From Lepidostoma basale (taxonomy: Eukaryota > Arthropoda > Insecta > Trichoptera > Lepidostomatidae), in the NCBI GenBank assembly GCA_022606425.2, contig JAHDVF020000875.1, positions 310,001 through 374,000 of the forward strand: a DNA stretch of 64,000 nt. Direction: 5' to 3'. Shown in pieces: positions 54,529-63,769 of this stretch. Every line of letters starts with the position of its first letter. The stretch's first letter is position 1. The translations under genes and the position numbers were made by a program. Under the pieces are notes generated by a model, which did no database searches, was not told where the DNA came from, and saw only the letters and a list, made by a program, of their open reading frames with translations.

Positions 54529-55133
54529 AATTCAATTCAATTCAATTCAATTCAATTTATTCAAAAAATTATAAACATTACAGAATAACAAATCCAAATT
54601 GTTTATAATCACAATATACAAAAATAAAATTAACAATTTAAAATATATACGAGTATATTTACAAATAATATAACAAGAAAACGAGAGCAAGTCAGAAAAA
54701 AAGAAAAACAGAAGACAATGAAAAACATATATATTCGAGAACAATAAGTAGAGAAGCAAATAGCAATTTAATACATAAGAGATAGATGCTTTCTGAGGGT
54801 AGCCTCACTATCGTGAAAAATGTCCACATTCGAAGAGATGCGGTTTAATAGTATTATTGCCCTGCCCACGGGCATTACCTTAGGTAGATTGGTTCTACAC
54901 AGTGGCAGGTGAAATAATCTATGTTGCCTTTGTCGCAGATAATTGTCGGGGACAAACAAAGTCAAGTCATTCAAAATATCAGAGTTATGTATTCGACCAC
55001 GAATCAGTTGAAAAAAGTGAACACCCAGGTGGATAGTTCGTCTAATTTCCAATGATTGGTAGTCCAGCATACCCAGCAAGAAATCAGTTGGGTACAGCCA
55101 GGGGTAGTAACCGTTCTCTTTAAGGTACAGAAA
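54529..55133 (-). pseudogene. LB LINE 3' fragment with (AATTG)n tail
   Basis: Minus frame YLKENGYYPWLYPTDFLLGM, LDYQSLEIRRTIHLGVHFFQ, LFVPDNYLRQRQHRLFHLPL, RTNLPKVMPVGRAIILLN, DIFHDSEATLRKHLSLMY, stop. The tail is about six AATTC/GAATT units at 54529-54558. It splits the right copy of the 108-bp duplication. Confidence 0.9.
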
Positions 55134-55199
55134 TGCTATAAGCACAAGTATTAACAATTGTCACATATTCAGGGGGTTGGTTATTTTTCAGACAAGACA

Positions 55200-55500
55200 G
55201 TTTATATTGTATTTTAATTATTGGGGTTACCGCAGTTGAACTCTGCGAGCGGATTTAGATGTTTGGTATCTGCTGATCGATAGCCGAAACCGTCGCGCTC
55301 GGAGAAGCGCCATGCCACCAGACTAATGTCTACTCCACCATTTGTACACAATTATCGTTGTGTTAAATGTCTCCGTTTGGACTCTTAACACTGAAGGTTA
55401 AACTATGTTCTGTCCATTATCACCATAGTTTCTACTTATTCAAGGACTAACTATTTTCTTGCTCACATTAAATATAATAAATGTTAAATAATTGAAAATA
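55200..55500. other. non-coding, unclassified
   Basis: Contains TCGATAGCCGAAACCGTCGC, which recalls M4, but no arms are visible. Confidence 0.3.
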
Positions 55501-55507
55501 AATAAAA

Positions 55508-55740
55508 ATTTATACAAAATTTCTTTATTATTATGTATTTAGAATAATAATAAAGAAATTTTGTAATTTTATTATTATGTTTCGGCAGCTTGCTGGTGGC
55601 AGAAGATGGCAGCAAGCTGCCGAAACCGGTCGAACATAAACACAAGTGGAAGCACACTAAATACATAATAATAAAGAAATTTTGTATCATTTTTTTTTGT
55701 TTTCATTATTTAAAACGAACTTCTACCAAGAAATTTTAAT
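55508..55740. mobile_element. M4 palindromic element
   Basis: ATACAAAATTTCTTTATTAT appears inverted at the other end. The core is GTTTCGGCAGCTTGCTGGTG ... CAGCAAGCTGCCGAAACCGG. The left arm also has a local duplicate inverted repeat (AATAATAAAGAAATTTTGTA). Confidence 0.82.
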
Positions 55741-55762
55741 TAAAAACATCAATTAATAAATG

Positions 55763-56250
55763 TTATATATTGTTTCTTGAACATTGATGTAAAACTCCAT
55801 ATTAAATAATTATTACAAATGAAATCTTGTCTGTCTTTTAAAAGTTATATTATAGTTTTTGGTGGTTCGTTTTTTTAAGGCATTATCAAATGTTTATTAT
55901 CAAAAACATTTGATAATGTATTTGAAAGGCAAAACCTATCATTCCCATAAACTCTAATAAAACTTCTAGAAAACAGACGTTTTATTATTATTTTGTTGAA
56001 TCGGTCTTCACATCATGACAGCATGAGCCAAATCGATGTAAAGGCTCTGTCTATATAGCTATCATAGTGATTCTCATGACATGTCATAGGTAGCTTATCT
56101 ATCGCCATTTTATTGTCACGTGAATCCTACACCAGACCAAAGACAGTGTGACAATCACACTGCCCTCGACGGGAATCGAACCCGGAAGCTTCGGGGTGGC
56201 AGTCAATGCACTAACCACTCGGCCACGAAGGTCGTCAATTTCATTCGTAC
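55763..56250. mobile_element. M1 MITE split by an S1 SINE
   Basis: M1 runs TATTGTTTCTTGAACATTGA to AGAAAACAGACGTTT, is cut by S1, and resumes TTCATTCGTAC at about 56240. Insertion order is therefore M1 first, S1 second. Confidence 0.8.
55983..56234 (-). mobile_element. S1 tRNA-derived SINE, full length, tail type a
   Basis: Minus strand: CGACCTTCGTGGCCGAGTGG (A box TGGCCGAGTGG), GGGTTCGATTCCCG (B box), body, then AGCCTTTACATCGATTTGGC and AACAAAATAATAATAAA. Confidence 0.9.
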
Positions 56251-56655
56251 ATGACATTGCCCGAATAGTTGGGACTACCTGAATGCGGCAGTAACAAGAA
56301 TGGAGAAAAATTAAATAGGTATCACACTATATCCAGCAGTGAAGAAAATAAGGCTAAAGAAGACGAAGAAGAAGAAGACAGAGAGCAGAAACATACAAAA
56401 GTCCAAAAATATAACTGTCAAATTATAAAAAGTAAAACCTGAATAATATATTTTTAAATTAGGATTGCACCATCTATCTCTCTTTCTATTCTATCTATCT
56501 CTTTCGTGTTTCGATATAAATAGGAAACACGAAATGGGAAAGTTTATTGGATGCTCATATTACATATTCACCGCCCCCTCCCACCTCGGGGCAGCATTAG
56601 AGCCATTGACGTCAACAACTAATGTCGCTGTCCCGTACACAGATGGACAATGCTA
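56250..56655. other. non-coding with a decayed LINE-like GAAGAAG end
   Basis: GAATGGAGAAAAATTAAATA ... ATCCAGCAGTGAAGAAAATA, then GAAGAAGAAGAAGA at 56360, suggests a LINE 3' stub. Too decayed to assign. Confidence 0.35.
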
Positions 56656-56662
56656 GTTTAAT

Positions 56663-56918
56663 TATTATTATTATTATTATTTTGTTAAATCGCTCTTTTA
56701 CATCATGACAGAATGAGCCAAATCGATGTAAAGGGTATTATAGCTATCATAGTGATTCTCGTGACATGTGATAGGTAGCTAATCTATCGCCATTTTATTG
56801 TCACGTGAATTCTACACCAGACCAAAGACAGTGTGACAATCACACTGCCCTCGCCGGGAATCGAACCCGCAACCTTCGGGGTGGCAATCAATGCACTTAC
56901 CACTCGGCCACGAAGGTC
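56663..56918 (-). mobile_element. S1 tRNA-derived SINE, reference copy
   Basis: 256 bp with a 7-bp duplication GTTTAAT (56656-56662 and 56919-56925). A box TGGCCGAGTGG at 56909-56899, B box GGTTCGATTCC at 56867-56857. The 3' end is an (AAT)n tail. Type a module: CCCTTTACATCGATTTGGCT, CATTCTGTCATGATGTAAAA. Confidence 0.93.
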
Positions 56919-57019
56919 GTTTAATGTGGGATACATCCTTTCAAATTGATGAAAACGTCAGTTATCTAGAAGTTTTTATATACTCGTACATACTCGTATT
57001 GATAGACATGTATTTTGCC

Positions 57020-57235
57020 TCACTAGGTCGTTTATTGTTTCTTGAACAGTGATGTAAAACTCCTTATTAAATAATGAATATGAATAAAATCGTCTGTTTT
57101 CTTGAAGATTTATTATAAATGGTTTATGGGAATGATTTGTTTCGTCTTTCTAAGGCATTATCAAATACATTTGTTAATACCTTAGAAAGGCGAAACATAT
57201 CATTCCCATAAAAATATAATAAAACTTCTAGAAAA
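57020..57235. mobile_element. M1 MITE, near complete
   Basis: CGTTTATTGTTTCTTGAACA, TTTGTTTCGTCTTTCTAAGG, then CCTTAGAAAGGCGAAACATA and AAACTTCTAGAAAACAGAAA. Confidence 0.85.
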
Positions 57236-57242
57236 CAGAAAC

Positions 57243-57556
57243 CATAAATTCTAAACGACAAGTACTCTTTTATTTGCGGGTTATCAATTTTAACTATTAG
57301 TCTCGTCATTTGATAATGACCTAGTGAGATAATTAATATGAATGAAAACGTCTGTCTTCTAGGAGTTTTATTATATTTTTAGATGGAATCACATGTTTCG
57401 CCCTACTAAGGCATTATCAAATGTTTGATAATGCCTAAGAAAGGCGATACATGTCATTCATTCATATTAATAACCTCACTAGGTCTTTATCAAATGACGA
57501 GTATAATAGTTAAAATTGATAATCCGCAAATAAAATATTAATTGTCGTATTAGAAT
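57243..57556. mobile_element. palindrome with M1 core and foreign outer arms
   Basis: Outer arms TTTATTTGCGGGTTATCAAT, TTTAACTATTAGTCTCGTCA, TTTGATAATGACCTAGTGAG are inverted at 57465-57540. The inner 57330-57470 is an M1 core (AATGAAAACGTCTGTCTTCT, GCGATACATGTCATTC). Confidence 0.8.
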
Positions 57557-57637
57557 TCATGGAGTTTAATTCCGCAGTAAAGAAAAAGTTAAAAAATAAA
57601 AATAATACATTCTGACAGCGTTAAGATATACTCTTTT

Positions 57638-57785
57638 ATCTCCCAGCATGCAGAATATACTTGCCCCTGGTAATGCCAGTGGGGATGGCAATAAATATGA
57701 CGGCTTCAGAAATCGATATTTTTAGTATTATTAAAATAACGTTCAAGATTAGATTACTACGGATATTGGAGATTATTTAGCTATC
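57638..57785 (+). pseudogene. LB LINE 3' remnant
   Basis: CTCCCAGCATGCAGAATATA, CTTGCCCCTGGTAATGCCAG, TGGGGATGGCAATAAATATG, CTTCAGAAATCGATATTTTT: the NLPLVMPVGRAI...SEIDVF part. Confidence 0.75.
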
Positions 57786-57789
57786 CTTA

Positions 57790-58490
57790 AAAGTGCGATT
57801 TAAATGTACGTACAGAGAGGATATCTCATAAACAGCGTTCTGACTCATAAAAATGGTGGGTACAATTTTGACTTTCTGTGCGGATTGAGTGTGCGATTGT
57901 GTAAGCGTGTGGCTTGCTAGAAGCAGCTAATATTACCGAATTCTCATTTCCCAATCAATATCTCTCCTTGACACGAACCCCTTTAATAACCCCAGTTAAA
58001 TATTCTTCAGTTCATTACTTATCACCTTGTTGGCTATCCCGGTCGCTAGTAAGTCACGCATATCTGAATACAATAGCGTCCATTTTCTTTTCATTTTTCA
58101 CAGACGAAAATACGATCAAGAAATTACGAATTCATCTGGAGTAGATCTGAACATTTACAATATATCAAAATAAGGCCAGTAACATGCTACTACAAATAAT
58201 ATAAACGAATAGAATAACTAAGAGAAAGACAGTATGAAACGAAATCGAGGTTAAACTAATACAAACAAAATATTTCAAAGAGACAAAAAAAAGAATAATA
58301 ATAGAATATAAAAAAGTATTTTAACATTATGGTTTCATCGACGCTGAAAGGTTGCTCGGATCATTTATGTGATGTTGATATTCAAATGTAGTTAATATGA
58401 AATTAAAGTTATTAGAAGCAACATTCTGTTTTATCACAAGCAATTTCAATTATTGACACATTGATGCATTTCTTATTCATCTTCTTTTAA
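57790..58490. other. non-coding, nothing recognised
   Basis: One 76-codon frame (57914-58144) without a known motif. Confidence 0.3.
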
Positions 58491-58499
58491 TTCTGACGA

Positions 58500-58620
58500 T
58501 CAGTGGCACAAAAATCATGTCTCTTATGATGATGACGACCAGCTGTCCCTCCAAATGTGGTCTTCCAAGTGAACGGTGTCCGGATCTGTCTTTCTCCATT
58601 CTGGCTAAAGTTATTAATTA
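58500..58620 (-). pseudogene. LINE C-terminal remnant
   Basis: Minus strand NGERQIRTPFTWKTTFGG, HKRHDFCATDRQN, stop, KKMNKK. The CATDRQNxKKM end resembles the LD VTWKRMEEAF end. Low certainty. Confidence 0.4.
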
Positions 58621-58689
58621 CAAATTCTTGGTAGAAGTTCAAGGCAAATAGTGAAAAAAAAAACGAAATAATAAAAAAATAATTTATAA

Positions 58690-58830
58690 TACATATTTGG
58701 TTTGATTTTATTCCATTTGATTTTAGGACCGGTTTCGGCAAAAAGATGGCAGCGAGCTGTCGAAACCTGTCGAAGGCATAAAATCGAGAGGAATTAAATA
58801 CAAATATACATTACAAGTGATTTTTTTTTT
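58690..58830. repeat. M4 palindromic element
   Basis: TTGATTTTATTCCATTTGAT, GACCGGTTTCGGC, GATGGCAGCGAGCTGTCGAA, CGAAGGCATAAAATCGAGAG. Confidence 0.75.
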
Positions 58831-58899
58831 ATTTGAAAAAAATATTTTCAATGTGAATTAGCTACAAAGTATCGACAAGGGAATGTTAAAAACATAATT

Positions 58900-59130
58900 C
58901 AATAAATAATGAAAATATATGTATTTTTTTTAACTTTTGAAAATATATACTTAGTTAAAATCCACTAATGTTTGCGTCTTCGACCGGTTTCGGCAGCTCG
59001 CTGCTATCTGGGCTTCATCAGCGAACTGCCGAAACCGACCAAAGACACAAACTTTAGTGGATTTTAACTAAATATACATTTCAAAAAGATTTCTTACTTA
59101 AAAAAAAGATTTTCATTATTTACAATGAAA
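58900..59130. mobile_element. M4 palindromic element, best copy
   Basis: Arms TTAGTTAAAATCCACTAATG and AGTGGATTTTAACTAAATAT. The core is CGACCGGTTTCGGCAGCTCG, GCTGCTATCTG, CAGCGAACTGCCGAAACCGA. Confidence 0.85.
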
Positions 59131-59149
59131 TAACATAATTAAAAAAATT

Positions 59150-59370
59150 AATACATTTTTTAAATTGAAATTTCTTGGTAGAAGTGCATTTTAAATAATG
59201 AAAACAAAAAAAATGAATACAAAATTTCTTTATTATTACCTATATATTTAGTGTGCTTACACTTGTGTTTATCGTCGATCGGTTTCGGCAGCTTGCTGCC
59301 ATCTACACAAGTGGAAGCTCACTAAATATATAATATATTAATAAAGAAATTTTTTATCAATCAAAAAAAT
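59150..59370. mobile_element. M4 palindromic element, third of a cluster
   Basis: ACAAAATTTCTTTATTATTA, ATTTAGTGTGCTTACACTTG, CGGTTTCGGCAGCTTGCTGC, AAGTGGAAGCTCACTAAATA, AATAAAGAAATTTTTTATC. Arms match the copy at 55.5 kb. Confidence 0.83.
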
Positions 59371-59374
59371 GTTA

Positions 59375-60200
59375 CTTCCATAAATTAACAACACAAATTT
59401 TGCATAACAGCATATATGATATCATGTTTACCGTAGTACGATTACTTGATGTCATCAACTCGCAACTTGATGTTAAGTTAGTGGCAGTTATTATTATTGT
59501 GTATAGCCCTATTCGGTTCTGGCCGCCACGCCATGGGACACGCACATTCCTTATAAATCTTTCACATACATTCCACTTCTGTTCAACCGAAAATACTGCC
59601 ATGAATTTATAATTGCGTTTGTGGTTAAACATTCAGTGAGCGGTCGGCAGAGATGGCTGTTTGAATAGTGAATTCAATTTGAATGTTAAGGTCACAACTC
59701 TTTTATTTCAAAATCTAGTTCAACACGTTCTAAGTGCCTACCTACTCAAATATTAATTGTTATTGTTATTATTATTATTATAATATTATTTTTATCATTC
59801 CACGTTTTTTCTCCCATCCCACACTCTGTCTCACCCTCACTATATTTGTCTGAAGTAGTATTGTGATAGATAGGCCATAAAATCATGTACCATATTTTGC
59901 TCTGTTTTGTGAGATGGGACATAGAAGTGGATTGAAATGAAATTGTATTAAATGTGGCCTAGATAACTTTTGCCATTTGCTTTTTTTACTGGAATGATGC
60001 ATTCTCCAGCTAATGTAAGTCCCACGTGGATGGGCGAGCCTAGGGATTGTTTGAGCGAAGCTAACGAAGGAGGGCCGCTGCGCCCTATAACAGCTTCAGG
60101 TAAGCGGCGGGTAACCTTCTATGTCTTTATTTAACTGTAAGTTTGTTAATTTCTATGTGTATTAAGAATTCAGTGAAAGCTGGATAATTCAGCCTTGATT
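59375..60200. other. non-coding; contains repeat shared with 19425-19515
   Basis: GGGCCGCTGCGCCCTATAAC at about 60090 repeats the 19.5-kb segment. A TTA-rich microsatellite lies at 59757-59785. Otherwise nothing. Confidence 0.4.
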
Positions 60201-60204
60201 ATGA

Positions 60205-60560
60205 AAAACTAACTAACTATCACCCCGTCTACTCGGAGGGGTAGAGAGGATGACCCGCCAAACTGCTCTCTAATATAACTCTCGTAATTCCTCTACATTC
60301 ATACATCGTAACATGCACGTTTGTAAATTTTTTCGATCTCGAATGTGGCCGCCTTCTAGTGGCATTTGATTGATTTGATCATGCCATGTTTATCTTGATC
60401 TTCCGCAGCTTCTCTTTTCACTCACACTGCTTGTATACAACATTTTAATCATTCTTCTCTCGTTTATTCGTTCCTTATGTCCAAACCATCGCAAGGATCC
60501 TTTTTTTATTTTACTTGTGATGCAATCATCTGCTTTACATTTCTTCCTTATCATATACCC
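60205..60560 (-). pseudogene. LA LINE 3' fragment, decayed
   Basis: AACTAACTAACTATCACCCC, GTCTACTCGGAGGGGTAGAG, CATACATCGTAACATGCACG, TCACTCACACTGCTTGTATA, CAAACCATCGCAAGGATCCT. Closest to the 7.5-kb copy (TSSVSGKR subtype). The loop reads UCCG but the closing pair is lost. Confidence 0.82.
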
Positions 60561-60671
60561 GATTATATGAACGTTTTTTTTTTAAACAAGTCTTGTTCTA
60601 TTGTTATAAGTATGAAATTGATTATTAATATAACAAATAAAATATTTTATTATATTTCAGTAATATTAAAC

Positions 60672-60868
60672 GACCGAGGAAAACGTGGCACGATCAAATA
60701 AATCAAATATTTAATGTCGGCCATGTGAGGAGTCAGAGAAATCGACGCGCGTACATGACACGATGTATGAATGTTGAGGGAGCGAGACAAATATGTCAGG
60801 AAAGAAAAGTGTGGCAGTCCATTCTTTCTGCCTACCCCTTCGGGGAGACGGCGTGATGGTTAGTTAGT
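60672..60868 (+). pseudogene. LA LINE 3' end
   Basis: CGACCGAGGAAAACGTGGCA, CGATCAAATAAATCAAATAT, GAATGTTGAGGGAGCGAGAC, then CATTCTTTCTGCCTACCCC with C(UUCG)G and a TTAG tail. Confidence 0.87.
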
Positions 60869-60959
60869 TTAAATATACAAATAAATTAACAGTATTTTTT
60901 TTAATTCTTTCTTTATTCTTGGAGGATAATAACTGCAAATTATTAATGGTTTTAAAAAC

Positions 60960-61085
60960 TCGTATGTTTGTATTTTTTCTTCTTCTGCTTTAAGGACTGT
61001 TTCCTTTAATTTCTCGGAGCCTGTTCCTGGGATGTACATGTCCAGCTGTCTTCCTGGAGGTCGCTCCACATGATCTCTCCAGTAG
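60960..61085 (-). pseudogene. LH LINE C-terminal stub
   Basis: Minus frame RDHVERPPGRQLDMYIPGTG, SEKLKETVLKAEEEK and a GAAGAAGAA end. A PPGRQ motif replaces GRPPxR. Confidence 0.55.
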
Positions 61086-61099
61086 CGTTATTTGATTGG

Positions 61100-61383
61100 T
61101 CGATTTTTCGTTTGTATTTTAAGAAATATAATTCATTATTTTGAATAATACCCAAGCAAAGCAAACCCACAATATAATAATAAACACGAAATTAGATTTA
61201 CTTGTTTAGGTAGTATGAATATTTATCTAAAATAACCTTGGCCGGAATAGTTAAGTTCATCGGCATCGTGTCGGCAGACTGGATCGTGTGTTTGTGATGT
61301 AAAACAATTGCAAAAAACGGCGTGCTTCCTTCAAAATCTACCACGCCACCAGATGCAGGTTGAATGGACTAGATCCAGGGGGA
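61100..61383. other. non-coding, unclassified
   Basis: GC-moderate sequence (CATCGGCATCGTGTCGGCAG) with no coding motif or second copy. Confidence 0.3.
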
Positions 61384-61733
61384 TCAATCAATCAATCAAA
61401 TCAATCAAATCAGTTTATTTTCTCAAAAGATATTACAAACATTTTTTAAAGTTTAAGACATCTATTGAGAACAGGTAAAATATAATAAATATATAATACC
61501 AGGAACGCATGAGAGATGGTTCGACATTAGTAATACAAGATACTCTCCGAAGTCAAGAGTATTTGTCTTCTGAACGTACTTTCACGAATATGAAAGACAT
61601 CGATCTCCGAAGCGATCATGTTCAGCAGTTTGATTGCTCTCCCCACCGTCATCACCAGAATCAGGTTGGTTCTGCATGCTGGGAGATAAAACAGTCTGTG
61701 CTGACGCTGTCGAAGATAACCATGATAAACAAC
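61384..61733 (-). pseudogene. LB LINE 3' end with (TGAT/TTGAT)n tail
   Basis: Tail of ATCA/AATCA units at 61384-61416. Then AGTTTATTTTCTCAAAAGAT, CATCTATTGAGAACAGGTAA, GAACGCATGAGAGATGGTTC, CTTCTGAACGTACTTTCACG, TGGGAGATAAAACAGTCTGT. Confidence 0.87.
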
Positions 61734-61739
61734 CTATGA

Positions 61740-62345
61740 TGTATATTTTTTTTATTAACAATCGATTTTTTTTTATCAGTTTTGTAGTTACAGTTATCAA
61801 GTTGGGAAAATACCATAAACAATAATTCAGGTCTGAAGGACTTAAGTATATATAAAAAAACACATTTTAATAAATTGTAAAAAAATCTCAAGAATAAATG
61901 TATACTATGACAATGCTGAGATAGAGCGGTGGTGACAAAAAGACTAGACGACACTAGAAAATATACTGCTTTATAGTTGTTTTAGAACTTATGAAACTTT
62001 TGAACACGGGACTCCATATTTCGTGACGCGATTGTGATCGCGTTGTTAAAAAAATCCTATAAAATTCCCCCCACATCTAGTGGCAATTGTAAATAGATTA
62101 AGGATTTTTTTAAATCAAACGGGTTTAAACACCGTATGCCAGCTTATGTATTGGTTTATAATTAATGTATTAGATGTCCATTATTTTGTAAAATCTAAAT
62201 GGCGCCCCATATGCCATCTCCCATCGCACCGTTTAAATTCGACACGCCACAGCCCCATACAGGCCTCTATCTGTCCCGCGGATCGTGTATTCTTTTTTTT
62301 AATCGAAATCCAACTTACTGCAAAAATACTGTAATTCAAAAAACA
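61740..62345. other. non-coding, nothing recognised
   Basis: AT-rich, short frames only. Confidence 0.35.
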
Positions 62346-62348
62346 TTC

Positions 62349-63045
62349 TTCAAGATAGCTACAACACGAAGATAAATAAAGACAAAATAAAGCTGCTGAC
62401 TGTAGGCCGAACGCAACATCAGATGAGAGTAGTGATGTCAGGAGTTCCATTAAAGAACACCAAGGAGTTTGTCTACCTCGGGAACAAAATAACATGGGAC
62501 GGTTGGTCTAAGAGCGAGGTCGACAGCCGTATACATCAGGCTAGGCTTGCATTTAATAAAAGGTCGAAAATAATAGAATAAAATAATATAGACCTAAAAC
62601 TGAGAATACTCCTCATCAAGACCTATGTATGGAGTCTCTTGATGTACGGCTGCGAGACATGGTGCCTATCCGAAAGAGATAAGCGGAGACTGGAGGCTTT
62701 TGAGATGTGGTCCTATAGAAGACTATAAGGAATTTCCTGGAGAGACCACATCACGAATGAGGAGGAATCGAAGGAGGAAGGCACCTGCTCAGGGCCTTGT
62801 CCGAAAGGCGTGCAAGATAGATCGGCCATGTAATACGTCAAGAAGGTCTCTTGCATGCCATAATAGAGGGTATGACCGAGGGGACAAACTCTAGGGGACG
62901 CCCACGCCGAGAGTACCTGGAGAACCTGTTGGTGGACGTGCGTTGCTCATCATATGCAGATTTCAAAAGAGCCGCACTAGACAGGGAAGAATGGAAGAGA
63001 AGAATATAAGAAATTGCTGCAAACCAATCCCAGGATTGAAACTTT
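62349..63045 (+). pseudogene. LF LINE C-terminal fragment, longer copy
   Basis: MRVVMSGVPLKNTKEFVYLG, NKITWDGWSKSEVDSRIHQA, RLAFNKRSKIIE, stop, then LKLRILLIKTYVWSLLMYGC, ETWCLSERDKRRLEAFEMW, YRRL, stop, GISWRDHITNEE and a deletion frameshift. It ends in AAACCAATCCCAGGATTGAA. Same lineage as 45811-46290, but extended 5' and more broken. Confidence 0.87.
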
Positions 63046-63049
63046 CTAA

Positions 63050-63575
63050 CTAAAATAGTGGTGTTATTGTATTGACATGTTATATTCGAGAGTAACCGAC
63101 AAAATATTAAAATATGAGTAAGATCTCAAGCGGCATAAGTGAATTTTCTTAGACTCTAATGTTCTTTTATTGTACTGTACCGACAAATTGGCGGGCAGAG
63201 ACAACGCAAAGCAAAGTCGAAATGTTTTGCGCTTGACAATGCGTTGAAGTCTTTCGAAGAAACCACTACAAACCAATATGGACTGTAAGGCCGCTAGCGC
63301 TAGAGAACTATTTACCTGCCACAATAATGTACATTCAGGAAAAACTTATCCTACCGCACTTTTAGAAGTCTGACTTCAAAAATCTTAATTATTTAACTAA
63401 ATAACCATCCAACCGTTTTTCTAAAGCAGTATTTCACGATTAGCGGTACATTATACCAATACACTAAAGATACAAGTTAGAGATACACAATAATAAGTAA
63501 TACATAATAGATTAATAAAAAGAGCGAGAAACATAAGATGCATGACAAATTAATAAAATAAATATACCATACAAT
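63050..63575. other. non-coding, nothing recognised
   Basis: An 86-codon minus frame (63324-63064) has no known motif. No call. Confidence 0.25.
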
Positions 63576-63579
63576 TATA

Positions 63580-63662
63580 ATAAAGATAGTACTTCCCTCA
63601 GGTGAGCCAAACTATCACAAAATATGTCAAACTCCGAGGTGATACGATTAAGCAATGAGGCG
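63580..63662 (-). pseudogene. LB LINE 3' remnant
   Basis: AGTACTTCCCTCAGGTGAGC, CAAACTATCACAAAATATGT, ACTCCGAGGTGATACGATTA, GCAATGAGG: inverted LB C-terminus (LNRIxSExDIFxD). Confidence 0.72.
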
Positions 63663-63769
63663 TAAGCGAGTAGGAACCACTGCTCTAAAGGGTAAGCGGA
63701 ACAATTACCATTTTTTATGTTTATTTCAAATAAAAACAAGATGAGCAGAGGTTACATGAGACAGAGATA

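Noticed and set aside
58487..58741. 84-codon minus frame as a host gene
   Set aside because: The C-terminal half resembles a decayed LINE end and the N-terminal half lies in an M4 element.
63064..63324. 86-codon minus-strand frame beginning MWQVNSSLALAALQ
   Set aside because: Hydrophobic start, but starts on a non-ATG codon and has no supporting splice or family evidence.
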